In this document: piece by piece, positions 11,626 through 20,915 of the stretch
Layout: each line of letters starts with the position of its first letter
How positions within the stretch are numbered: position 1 is the stretch's first letter
NCBI GenBank assembly: GCA_907164885.2
Contig: OU015495.1
Location: 2,032,808-2,096,807 of the forward strand
Origin: Dolomedes plantarius
Lineage: Eukaryota > Arthropoda > Arachnida > Araneae > Dolomedidae
DNA length: 64,000 nt
Direction of reading: 5' to 3'
Made by a program: the position numbers and the translations under genes
Notes under the pieces: model-generated
The model's input: only the letters and a program-made list of their open reading frames with translations
What the model was told of the DNA's origin: nothing
Database searches by the model: none

Positions 11626-11827
11626 ATTATTTATTGGCGTATCACCCCAACCTAGTGGCTTGTATTCTGCCAGCTGCGACACCCGAACGAAATTAAAAAG
11701 TGCCATTTCTTGTGACTTCATGTTTAACTGCAACTAAGAAACAGCACACTTACATAATTACATTGATAATTTTATTAAAACAAAAAAAGAGAACATTAGA
11801 TAAATAAATCGTAATAAGCATGAATAC
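11626..11827. repeat. tandem duplication, unit 1 left part
   Basis: This stretch matches 17811-18006 with about ten differences by eye. It ends in AATAC, the target duplicated by the BEL insertion. The rest of the unit resumes at 17750 after the element. The unit is roughly 255 bp and looks non-coding. Confidence 0.85.
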
Positions 11828-11959
11828 TGTCTCGTCGGTGCGTTGTGCACATTTAAAACTCTCGTTGTTTGTTGAAAATAAAAACATTTCGAACCAATTT
11901 ACAGTCCATCAATTAATTATGTTAAAGAACCAGCAAAGTTTAAGTGGTAAATCGTACCA
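11828..11959 (+). repeat. 5' LTR, truncated to 132 bp
   Basis: It is identical by eye to 17618-17749, the last 132 bp of the 3' LTR. The first 240 bp (17378-17617 in the 3' copy) are missing, yet the AATAC target duplication directly borders TGTCTCG. The missing segment begins with TGTC and is followed by TGTC, so the deletion lies between two 4-bp direct repeats. The lost part should include the U3 promoter region. Confidence 0.88.
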
Positions 11960-11965
11960 TTGATT

Positions 11966-11983
11966 TGGTCCGCTCTCTCGGAG
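11966..11983 (+). other. probable primer-binding site of the BEL element
   Basis: It starts TGGTCCGCTCTCTCGGAG, six bases after the LTR. TGG pairs with the CCA at a tRNA 3' end. I could not assign the tRNA species. The second BEL element in this window has a site starting with the same seven bases. Confidence 0.55.
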
Positions 11984-12042
11984 ATCGAATCTTTTAATTT
12001 GAGCTATATTTAGCCATTTCGTTTTGTTCTCGGATTTTAATT

Positions 12043-15000
12043 ATGGCGGATGAAGATATTACATCGTTGAATAGGAAACGTGGTGGAATCAAAGCGCAAA
12101 TAACTAGACTGCAATCATCGATAAAGGATCAAGAAACTAATAAAGATGTCGAAATAGAAGAAATCAAAGTGAAATTGGATAAAGTTCGTAGGTTAAACGA
12201 TCAGATCGAGTGTTTGCGTCTGGAATACTACAAAGTCGTTAAAGATGAAGATTTGAATGAAATCGAAGATAGTTTTGCTGAAATAGAGTCTGATATTCTG
12301 AAACTTGAGGTAAGCCTCAAACGTATTTATAATAATTGTATGCATAATAATGTTGAAAATAGTAATGCTAGTACTCAAATTAAAAGTAATAATGTCCAAA
12401 TTAAACTACCAGAAATTCCATTACCGAAGTTTTCGGGTAATATTGAGGAATGGAACTTGTTTAAAACCCAATTTGACTCGTTAATTTCGTCGAACAATCA
12501 ACTATCTGAGTCGCAAAAGCTATACTATTTGCAGTCATGCTTAGTGGGAAGTGCGGCTCGGATAATGTCAACTGACGACTCATTTTGTTCTTTATTAAAG
12601 GCTTTGGAAAATAGATTTAATAATAAGAGACTTATTGTAAATACCCACATTTCAGAATTACTTTCAATTGAAAGGTTACACAACGAATGTGCTAAGGATT
12701 TAAGATCACTAATTGATCAGCTATATAAACATTTAAGAGCTTTAAAATTATTAGATTTGGATTTGGATAAATTAAGTGAAGCCATGTTGATAAATATTGT
12801 GTTGCAAAAGTTGGATAAAGAAACGCGTAAACAATTTGAAATGACTTTAACGTCAAATGAGTTAACTAATTGGAGCACGTTTACAACCTTTATTGAAAAA
12901 AGATGTCAAATTTTGGAAAATCTACAAAATAATATCACCCAACCACCAAAATCGAAACTGAATTTTCAGAATTCCAAAACACGCACTTTCGTAACGAAAA
13001 TGAATAATTCTTCATCTAAGTGCCCAGTATGCCATTTATCAAATCATCCTATTTATAAATGTAAGAATTTTCTTGACTTGAATGCTATGGAACGTTATAA
13101 TATGGTTAAAAATCTCTCACTTTGTATTTTATGTTTAAATTCGGGGCATAAATTGACTTCTTGCCGCCAATCTAAGTATTTGTGTAAGATTTGTAATGGT
13201 CGTCATAATTATCTCTTACACCGATATGGAAATCCCTCTAACGAAGAATTGAATATTGCGCAAGCTGAAACAATAACTCCAGAGCTGAAAAATGACTCGC
13301 CACCTGCAGATACTTCTTCCTCTGCTTGTTTGTTTATAAAAAATAAAAGTGTTCTCCTTTCAACAGCGGTAGTACTTGTGCAAAATATTTATGGCCAGTT
13401 TATGAGAGCAAGAGTAATCCTTGACAGTGCTTCTCAGTCTAATTTCATAACTAAGCAATTTGTTGATAATGCTAATTTAAGGAAACAAAAAATAAATATT
13501 TCGGTTTCGGGATTAGGAGGAACACCTACTCCAATTGAATTTGAAGTTTTTGCTAACATAGCAAATGGTAATGGATCGTTCTTTTTGTTGCAAAACTTTT
13601 TAGTCGTCGATAAAATTACGGATATGGTACCGGCAACAAATTTGAATTTAGAAAATATAGAAATTCCACAAGTTATGTTGGCAGATCCTGAATTCACCAA
13701 GCCATCCCAAATAGATATGCTTTTGGGAGCGGAGACTTTCTTTGAAATTGTTAAGGGTGAACAAATACGTTCATCTGTAAATTCATTACTATTTCAGAAT
13801 ACTGTGTTTGGTTATGTCGCTAGTGGCTATGTAAATACAAATAATCAAGGGCCATATACTAATTTATGTAGTTTAATTTGTCAAAGTGAAAATATAGAAA
13901 AGATAGTCGAAAAATTCTGGTCTGTGGAAAATATTAGTGAAGATCAGACTATCCTTAGTAAAGAAGAAGAGTTTTGTGAGTCACATTTTAAAGAAACTCA
14001 CAAAAGAAATAAAGATGGTCGCTTCGTAGTTAAAATGCCCATGAAAGAAGGATCTTTGGGTGAATCTAAGGCCTTAGCCAACGTTAGACTTAATCAATTA
14101 GTCAAGCGGTTGCATAAAAATTCGATGATGCAAAATTTATATAAAGAATTTATAACTGAGTATGAAAACTTAGGCCATATGGAAAAGGTAGATAACGATC
14201 AGAATTGTGAAGGGTCGCATTATCTGCCGCATCATGGTGTTTACAAACCTGAAAATTCGACCACAAAATTAAGGGTTGTATTTAACGCCAGTGCTCCTAG
14301 TACTTCGGGACAAAGTCTAAATGACTTGCTTCTTGCCGGTGCAGTGCAAGAAAACATTTGTGATATAATGGTGAGATTTCGGACATATAAGTACGCCTTT
14401 ACTGCTGATATTAAAAAGATGTATCGCCAAATATTGATTGAGGAATCTCAAAGAGATTTACTAAAGATATTATGGAAAGAAAACATAAATGAGTTAGCAA
14501 CTACATATCGGCTTAACACTGTCACCTACTGCACAAAATCGGCCCCATTTCTCGCTATTCGTTGTTTAAAGCAGCTAGCTTTGGATGAAGCAGACAAATT
14601 TCCGCTCGCCGCTGAAGTTACCCTTAATGATGTTTACATGGATGATTTTGTCTCGGGTGCTTCTACTTTAGAAACTGCACGAGAATTGCAGTGCCAGTTG
14701 ACGCAAATGCTTCACACTTGTGGAATGCAACTCCACAAATGGAAGTCTAATTCCAATGACCTGTTGAATAGTGTTTCGGAGAAGTGTCCTGAACATAAAT
14801 TTACTTCGGGTTTAGATCCAACTGTCAAGGCACTCGGAATAATTTGGAACCCTCAAGAAGACATATTTTGTTTTAAAGTAGTGATAAATGAGAAATCTTC
14901 TTACACTAAACGTGACGTCTTGTCAACAATTGCAAGACTGTATGATCCTCTTGGATTGATAGGCCCAATCATTTCTAAAGCTAAGATTTTTCTGCAAAGG

Positions 15001-17193
15001 CTATGGATTAGAAAGCTTTCTTGGGATGAACCTTTGCCAGAAAACATTTTGTTAGAATGGAAACAATTTGTTTTGTGCCTAAGATCTGTTGAAGAAATAA
15101 AAATTAACAGATATGTGTTGACTGACAGTGCTGATAAGATCATACTTCGAGGGTTTTCTGATGCTTCCGAATCTGCGTATGGATCAGTTGTTTATCTAAT
15201 TTGTATTACTAAGGACAATACTGTGTCTTCTCATCTCATAGCCAGTAAATCTCGTGTTGCACCATTAAAAACTATGTCTGTGCCTCGTCTTGAGTTATCA
15301 GGATGCCTACTCTTATCGCAACTGATAGTCAAGGTTCGCAATTCCTTAAAGTTGAAATTTGATGAAGTTTGTCTTTATACAGATTCGACAATTGCTCTGG
15401 CCTGGATCAAGACACCGGCGTATAAACTTAAGACTTTCGTTGGAAACAGAGTTTCTAAAATTCAAAGCTTAACGGAATCGCATCAGTGGAAACACATTTC
15501 TTCATCTAGCAATCCTGCTGATATTATTTCTCGAGGATCTTCGCCCCATGAACTTTCAAGTTTGTCGCTGTGGTGGCAAGGTCCTGGACTTGTAGAGGAA
15601 TCCATTGGTACCCCCATCTCAGTTGATGTGCCTCTTCAAGAATCGCAGCTTTACCAAGATGAACTTAAAAAACTTTCTGACATTAACTTACTTAGCACTA
15701 AAGAAAATACATTTTCGAGTGATTTCCTTAATTTGTCGAATAACTACGTTAAATTAATCTGTATTTTTAGTTTTATTTGCAGGTTTGTATTTAATGTTAA
15801 AAACAAAATGAAAATAATCGGCCCAATTACAAACGAGGAATTAGAAAGGGCTAAAAAGAAATTAATTAAAATTATTCAGGTAAGTGAATTTGATAAGGAA
15901 ATCAAAACACTAAAGAACGGTGAATCGGTGAAGAAAGGCCAGGTAAGCCACTTAAATGCTTTTTTAGACGAAGAAGATTTGTTAAGAGTAGGTGGTCGTT
16001 TGGCTCATGCCAATATAAGTTATGATAATAAACATCAAATAATACTACCTAGAAAACATAAACTGACTACTCTCATATTCCAGCATTATCATTTAAAGAA
16101 CTTTCATGCAGGACCTCAATCGTTATTACATTTTGTTCGCCAAGAATTTTGGCCCATTGGAGGTAAAAATATCGCAAGAAAGGTAGTGCACAACTGTGTA
16201 ACTTGCTTTAGACACAAACCTACTACTTTAGATCAATTAATGGGAAATTTGCCTCCAGAGAGAGTCAACCCCACTCCTGTCTTTTTTAACACAGGTGTAG
16301 ATTTTTGTGGTCCCTTTTACATTCGATATAAGTATCAAAGAAAGGGTAATTTACACAAGGTGTATGTAGCTATTTTTGTTTGTTTAGTTACTAAGGCCAT
16401 ACTTCTTGAGATAGTTTTCGATCTAACTTCACAAGCATTTATTGCTTGCTTGAAGAGATTTTTCGCTCGTAGAGGAAAATGTTCAACCTTATTTAGTGAT
16501 AATGCTAAGACCTTTATAGGAGCTAACCTAGAATTGAAAAAACTCGCGTCACTTGCTAATTTTCCTGATGAATGTTTATCTAGATTTTTGGCTACGGAGA
16601 ATATCTCCTGGAAATTCCTTCCCCCTCGAGCCCCGAATTTCGGTGGACTCTGGGAGTCAGGTGTCAAGTCCTTCAAGCATCATCTAAAAAGAACTGTTGC
16701 TGATGCCAAATTATTTTATGAGGAATTTTTGACGGTTGTCACCCAAGTTGAAGGCATCTTAAATTCAAGGCCAATTTCTCCTTTATCATCTCATGCTTCG
16801 GACTTAGAATCCTTAACTCCTGGTCATTTTTTAATAGGTCGGCCCATAAATTCGATCCCAGAGCCTCCTTTAATAAATGAATCGGACAATAAATTATCCC
16901 GTTGGCAACGATTAACCAAAATGGTTGAGCAAATTTGGAAACGTTGGTCCATTGATTATTTAAACCATTTGCAAGAACGGAAAAAATGGCAATTTGCTAA
17001 AAACAACATTAACGAAAATGCAATGGTTCTACTAAAGGAAGACAACCTTCCACCCTTTAAATGGTGTCTTGGCAGGATAAGTCAGGTCATTCCAGGCAAA
17101 GATGGCAAAATTCGCGTAGCAATTGTAAAAACTAAAAATGGTTACTTTAAAAGACCAATTTCTAAAATTTGCCTCCTACCCATTGAAAATTGA
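12043..17193 (+). CDS. BEL/Pao Gag-Pol polyprotein, full length
   Basis: One uninterrupted frame of 1716 residues encodes the whole retrotransposition machinery. Residues 10-98 are charged and coiled-coil-like. About 125-285 is a Gag region with the DUF1759-type block LPKFSGNIEEWNLF. Cys/His knuckles lie at 327-393. The aspartic protease motif is ILDSAS (Asp461). Reverse transcriptase shows ADIKKMYRQ and YMDD (865-868). RNase H shows FSDASESA (Asp1040), RLELSG (Glu1084), YTDST (Asp1114) and NPAD (Asp1160). The integrase zinc region has His at 1348-1355 and CVTC at 1385-1388. Its catalytic core is GVDFCGPF (Asp1420), LFSDNAKT (Asp1486) and GGLWESG (Glu1538), the wide last spacing being usual in BEL. 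A DUF5641-like tail follows. Every catalytic residue I can identify is present. The ATG at 12043 starts the Gag helix and fits. The products would act in cytoplasmic particles and then at chromosomal integration. Confidence 0.95.
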   Translation: MADEDITSLNRKRGGIKAQITRLQSSIKDQETNKDVEIEEIKVKLDKVRRLNDQIECLRLEYYKVVKDEDLNEIEDSFAEIESDILKLEVSLKRIYNNCMHNNVENSNASTQIKSNNVQIKLPEIPLPKFSGNIEEWNLFKTQFDSLISSNNQLSESQKLYYLQSCLVGSAARIMSTDDSFCSLLKALENRFNNKRLIVNTHISELLSIERLHNECAKDLRSLIDQLYKHLRALKLLDLDLDKLSEAMLINIVLQKLDKETRKQFEMTLTSNELTNWSTFTTFIEKRCQILENLQNNITQPPKSKLNFQNSKTRTFVTKMNNSSSKCPVCHLSNHPIYKCKNFLDLNAMERYNMVKNLSLCILCLNSGHKLTSCRQSKYLCKICNGRHNYLLHRYGNPSNEELNIAQAETITPELKNDSPPADTSSSACLFIKNKSVLLSTAVVLVQNIYGQFMRARVILDSASQSNFITKQFVDNANLRKQKINISVSGLGGTPTPIEFEVFANIANGNGSFFLLQNFLVVDKITDMVPATNLNLENIEIPQVMLADPEFTKPSQIDMLLGAETFFEIVKGEQIRSSVNSLLFQNTVFGYVASGYVNTNNQGPYTNLCSLICQSENIEKIVEKFWSVENISEDQTILSKEEEFCESHFKETHKRNKDGRFVVKMPMKEGSLGESKALANVRLNQLVKRLHKNSMMQNLYKEFITEYENLGHMEKVDNDQNCEGSHYLPHHGVYKPENSTTKLRVVFNASAPSTSGQSLNDLLLAGAVQENICDIMVRFRTYKYAFTADIKKMYRQILIEESQRDLLKILWKENINELATTYRLNTVTYCTKSAPFLAIRCLKQLALDEADKFPLAAEVTLNDVYMDDFVSGASTLETARELQCQLTQMLHTCGMQLHKWKSNSNDLLNSVSEKCPEHKFTSGLDPTVKALGIIWNPQEDIFCFKVVINEKSSYTKRDVLSTIARLYDPLGLIGPIISKAKIFLQRLWIRKLSWDEPLPENILLEWKQFVLCLRSVEEIKINRYVLTDSADKIILRGFSDASESAYGSVVYLICITKDNTVSSHLIASKSRVAPLKTMSVPRLELSGCLLLSQLIVKVRNSLKLKFDEVCLYTDSTIALAWIKTPAYKLKTFVGNRVSKIQSLTESHQWKHISSSSNPADIISRGSSPHELSSLSLWWQGPGLVEESIGTPISVDVPLQESQLYQDELKKLSDINLLSTKENTFSSDFLNLSNNYVKLICIFSFICRFVFNVKNKMKIIGPITNEELERAKKKLIKIIQVSEFDKEIKTLKNGESVKKGQVSHLNAFLDEEDLLRVGGRLAHANISYDNKHQIILPRKHKLTTLIFQHYHLKNFHAGPQSLLHFVRQEFWPIGGKNIARKVVHNCVTCFRHKPTTLDQLMGNLPPERVNPTPVFFNTGVDFCGPFYIRYKYQRKGNLHKVYVAIFVCLVTKAILLEIVFDLTSQAFIACLKRFFARRGKCSTLFSDNAKTFIGANLELKKLASLANFPDECLSRFLATENISWKFLPPRAPNFGGLWESGVKSFKHHLKRTVADAKLFYEEFLTVVTQVEGILNSRPISPLSSHASDLESLTPGHFLIGRPINSIPEPPLINESDNKLSRWQRLTKMVEQIWKRWSIDYLNHLQERKKWQFAKNNINENAMVLLKEDNLPPFKWCLGRISQVIPGKDGKIRVAIVKTKNGYFKRPISKICLLPIEN

Positions 17194-17242
17194 TCTCTTT
17201 GAAGTTGTTATAAACAAAATAGATCTGTACGTATTTAATTGT

Positions 17243-17340
17243 ATATTTTTCTGTATATATATTTACTTTAACTTTATTTTTCTGTACAATTTATATATTT
17301 TTCTGTATATATTTACTTTCACTTTATTTTCTGTACAATT
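17243..17340 (+). repeat. two-copy ~50-bp tandem repeat in the BEL 3' region
   Basis: TATATTTTTCTGTATATAT...TTTACTTT(A/C)ACTTTATTTT...CTGTACAATT occurs twice in a row between the stop codon and the purine tract. It is non-coding. Confidence 0.85.
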
Positions 17341-17360
17341 GTATATACTTTAATATTTAC

Positions 17361-17377
17361 GAAAAAAAAAAACGGAA
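17361..17377 (+). other. polypurine tract of the BEL element
   Basis: GAAAAAAAAAAACGGAA directly precedes TGTCAATTTG. A purine run here primes plus-strand DNA synthesis and fixes the start of the 3' LTR at 17378. Confidence 0.8.
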
Positions 17378-17749
17378 TGTCAATTTGTTGCATTGTGCTG
17401 AACTTCGAAAAATTATTGTAACTTATCTTGTAATTTGTGTTGCATGTCATAGACAAGCAACGCGGGGCGGTATGTTACCGCTTCTCTATCGCTTGGCGCC
17501 ATTATTGTTCCCCCTTCTGTATTCTTCCCCTTGGCGCTAATTTTGCTTTGTACGGCAACCCTATGGATGCCGAAGTTCATTCACCTCGAAGCATTCGAAG
17601 CTTGTTGTTCGGAGCTATGTCTCGTCGGTGCGTTGTGCACATTTAAAACTCTCGTTGTTTGTTGAAAATAAAAACATTTCGAACCAATTTACAGTCCATC
17701 AATTAATTATGTTAAAGAACCAGCAAAGTTTAAGTGGTAAATCGTACCA
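17378..17749 (+). repeat. 3' LTR of the BEL element, 372 bp
   Basis: It runs from TGTCAATTTG, right after the purine tract, to GTACCA, right before the AATAC target duplication. An AATAAA signal is at 17667-17672, inside the part shared with the 5' LTR. No clear TATA box is seen. The first 240 bp exist only in this copy. Confidence 0.85.
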
Positions 17750-18062
17750 AATACAAAGATTGGTTAAGGAAGTAAAACCGAAATTTATCTATTCAACATG
17801 TGCGTTTTATTTATTGGAGTATCATCCCAACCTAGTGGCTTGTATTCTGCCAGCTGCGACACCCGAACGAAATTAGGAAGTGTCATTTCTTGTGACTTCA
17901 TGTTTCACTGCAACTAAGAAACAGCACACTTACATAATTACATTGATAATTTTATTAAAACAAAATAAGAAAACTTTAGATAAATAAATCGTAATAAGCA
18001 TGAATATAAAGAATGGTTAAGGAAGTAAAACCGAAATTTATCTTTTCAACATGTGCGTTTCC
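17750..18062. repeat. tandem duplication, rest of unit 1 and whole unit 2
   Basis: 17750-17810 finishes the unit interrupted by BEL. 17811-18062 is a second full unit with the junction AAGCATGAATATAAAGAATGG intact. It therefore serves as an empty-site comparison for the insertion. Confidence 0.85.
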
Positions 18063-19722
18063 TTTTAAAACTTTAAACAGCTAGTATAAGTTAAATACTA
18101 GTAGAACCTCTTATTTGTTCATTTCCTACCTAGCGATTTGTGCAGTTAACAATGTTCTCAAATCGGGAAGTATCACATAATTTGCATTTTAAGCAATATT
18201 GTTCTTTTTTTCGTAGAGAATTAAATGTGTTTTTTTTGTTTGTTATTTCTTTTAAATTTATTTCGAAATTCAACGAAAAGGCAAACGAAACTAATGATGA
18301 AAAAAAATCTGAGCTAACGATCACAGGCTCTCTGCCTTCGACCGCTATAAATACAACACCCCGAGCTGGCAGTGCAAAATCAACTAAAAATGTTGCTCTC
18401 TTAACAGCTACTGCATTTTTTGTTTCACTTTTTTTTTTTTTTTGGTCGTAACCGTGGTGAGAGGGGCTCGAGAAAAAACAACACACAAATATTTAAAGGG
18501 TGAAATGATGAGACAGATAGTTGGGTTTATCGCGTTTTTTTCGCTCTCCTGTTATGTTATGTTTTAAAAATAAGTTTCTCCATCAGAAAACGCGTCTTTT
18601 GCTAACGATAAAAGCTTACGAGTCAACGCTTTTTAAACGCTGCCAGGACACAAACGGGAAATAATGTGATGCAACATAAACTGCTGTATTTTAGGGCCCG
18701 CACAAAGATTAAAGCAAAAAATTGGGTTGGTGGAGAGAATAAAAAGTCTTTGAGGTAATCATCACAATATGTACAACAAAGTCATAATATAATTATTATT
18801 ATTATTATTATTATAAATAGTATAGTGTTATCAATAGCAGTAGTAAGAGTAGTAATAGTATTTGCAGTGAAGAAAGGTGATTATGTAGCTATGCGAAATT
18901 TTAAGCCAGTAATTATGCTTTCGTTGTAGTTGCTGTTATTTATTTATGTATTTATTACAAATACCCGGAAGATTGGTTATGACGCTATTTGTTCTCAGTA
19001 AAGGGCGAGACTGCTGGCCATTCATTAAGGGGGCACCGTATAGGTGGCCAGCATTATAGTTGCAGTAATGATGCTTTAATTGTAGTTAATGATGATTTAG
19101 TTGTAGTCCGTACAACCTTAGAAATTTTTTTTCTTACATCTTATTTTACAGAAGTACCTACAGGAAACTTAAGATTTTAAATGAAGATATTTATCAGTAT
19201 TGTGAATATATAAATCAACGTTTTGTGCATCAATAAATTTAAACGGCACATTTTGCATAAATAGGCATGTAGGATCTCTTCCTGATGTTCATAAGCGAAT
19301 CAAAGCAGGAATCTATTTTTTTGTTCCCCCATCCTACCTCAAAAAGCCACAGACATTTATTTTCACCTTAACCACGATAAAATGAAAAATGGCCAACGTA
19401 TTTTCAGTACAGCGGAATTCCAGCAAAACATTGCTCGCCCCTTTCAATAGATTTTTAAGAAATTTGCTGCGCAGAGACTTTAAGATTAGGTCAGCATTAA
19501 ATCTTGGCTCCAGCATTAGGTGAAGTCAATTTCCCCAGGAACATAAGGGAGTATATAAAAATTAAAGGACTTACTTTCCCCACTCCCAGGGGCCAATTAT
19601 GTAGTTAAATAGCATTTACTGCGCAGTTATTTTTAAGAGATTAGATTTTACACTTTAAATAATTTTAGACTACTTTAGACATAAAGTCTCTCATTACATA
19701 TATGGACGAATATTCTGTCATA
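18063..19722. other. unassigned spacer
   Basis: No gene is supported. It contains a (TTA)n run at 18793-18812. Two overlapping open frames on opposite strands near 18130-18486 are low-complexity and match nothing I know. Confidence 0.4.
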
Positions 19723-19727
19723 TATAG

Positions 19728-19955
19728 TGTCGTCGACAGCTCAGGACACCACACAAAGTATACACTCATGGACTGTTTAAAATCTCAATTTATTAAATAT
19801 CTCAATAAAAGACTCAGACCCATCGGTTACGGCGGTCACAATCACCGCAAAACACGTCTCTCCCGAAGGAGTCTCTCGGTGAACACTGATAAACAAACAC
19901 ACTTCTTTTTAAAAGGGGGCGCTGCTGCAACAACGCTAGGGGTTGGTTCAGAACA
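19728..19955 (-). repeat. 3' LTR of the second BEL element
   Basis: In minus orientation it begins TGTTCTGAACC and ends GTCGACGACA. Purine-rich CGTGAGGCGGAA (19956-19967 on the minus strand) precedes it as the likely polypurine tract. Confidence 0.9.
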
Positions 19956-20229
19956 TTCCGCCTCACGTTGCAATGGTAACATTCAACAATTTAATTATAC
20001 AATTATGACACACAAAATAAGCACAAGTATATGAAAACATTAAACTATACACATAGCAAAAAATACCAATATAAAGATTACATACTAACAGGTAAAATAC
20101 AGATTTTAGTAATGGGTCTTTTAAAGATTCCAGACTGAGTTTTCATTTTAACAACTCTGACCCGTTTGTCATCACCAAAATAGAGCTCATTATTCTACCA
20201 AACACTAATTTTTTGAAGAATTGATAAAA

Positions 20230-20905
20230 TATAGTGATATTAACCCTTGAATGACAAAAGAGACAGTTAAAGTCCAACCAATATCAATTAAGTATATCAA
20301 AGAAAAGCTAAACACAATTACCACTATAATTCCCTACACGTCATACACAAAATTAAAACTTTTACAAAAATATTACCAAAACACTAATTTTTTTGAAGAA
20401 TTGGTAAACTATAATGAAATTTACCTTTGAATGACAGAAAAGACAGTTAAAATCTACACATTATTAATGAAGTATACGAGAGAAAGGTTAATTAAACAAT
20501 AACAGCACAAAGTATTACACAAGAATATACCTGTATGAAAAATATTATCAAAGCACTCATTATTTTTCAAAAGAATTGTTAACAACACAATGAATGAAAA
20601 ATTTAACCCTCGAACGATCTAAAGCGCAAAAACAAACCTTATTTTAAAAAAATATTATCAAACATTCATTAGCATTTTTTTAAGGAATTGTTACTGACAC
20701 AATTAATAAAAAATCAACCCTTGAATAATCTAAAAATCACAGAGTAATCAATATTAAGTATATCAAAGAAAAGCCAATTAAACGATAACCAGTACAAATT
20801 ACTACACAAAATATACCAATTGAAAAATATTACTAAAACACCCATTACTCTTTAAGAGAATTGCTAATAACCCGATGAATAAAAATGCGACCCTTGAGTA
20901 ATCTA
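20230..20905 (-). repeat. degenerate ~180-bp tandem repeat inside the second BEL
   Basis: The landmark ACCCTTGA-like sequence followed by A(A/G)T recurs near 20243, 20423, 20606, 20716 and 20889. It is preceded each time by a run such as TTTTTGAAGAATTG and followed by variants of ATCTAAA or GACAGTTAAA. Spacing is about 180, 183, 110 and 173 bp. It fills the space between the RNase H remnant and the 3' LTR. Confidence 0.7.
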
Positions 20906-20915
20906 AACACCCTAA

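Larger units (their letters stand above)
11828..17749 (+). mobile_element. BEL/Pao LTR retrotransposon, coding-intact
   Basis: The element is 5.9 kb, flanked by AATAC on both sides (11823-11827 and 17750-17754), a 5-bp target duplication as expected for BEL/Pao. It starts TGTC and ends TACCA. In order it carries a short 5' LTR, a primer-binding site, one long reading frame, a 50-bp tandem repeat, a purine tract and a full 3' LTR. The part common to both LTRs looks identical, so the insertion is recent. It sits inside the first unit of an older tandem duplication. Confidence 0.93.

Noticed and set aside
16335..16676. 113-residue minus-strand open frame
   Set aside because: It is fully antisense to the integrase core of the intact BEL polyprotein.
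18130..18486. Overlapping open frames of 118 and 103 residues on opposite strands
   Set aside because: Low-complexity Phe, Lys and Ser content, mutually antisense, and no family match.
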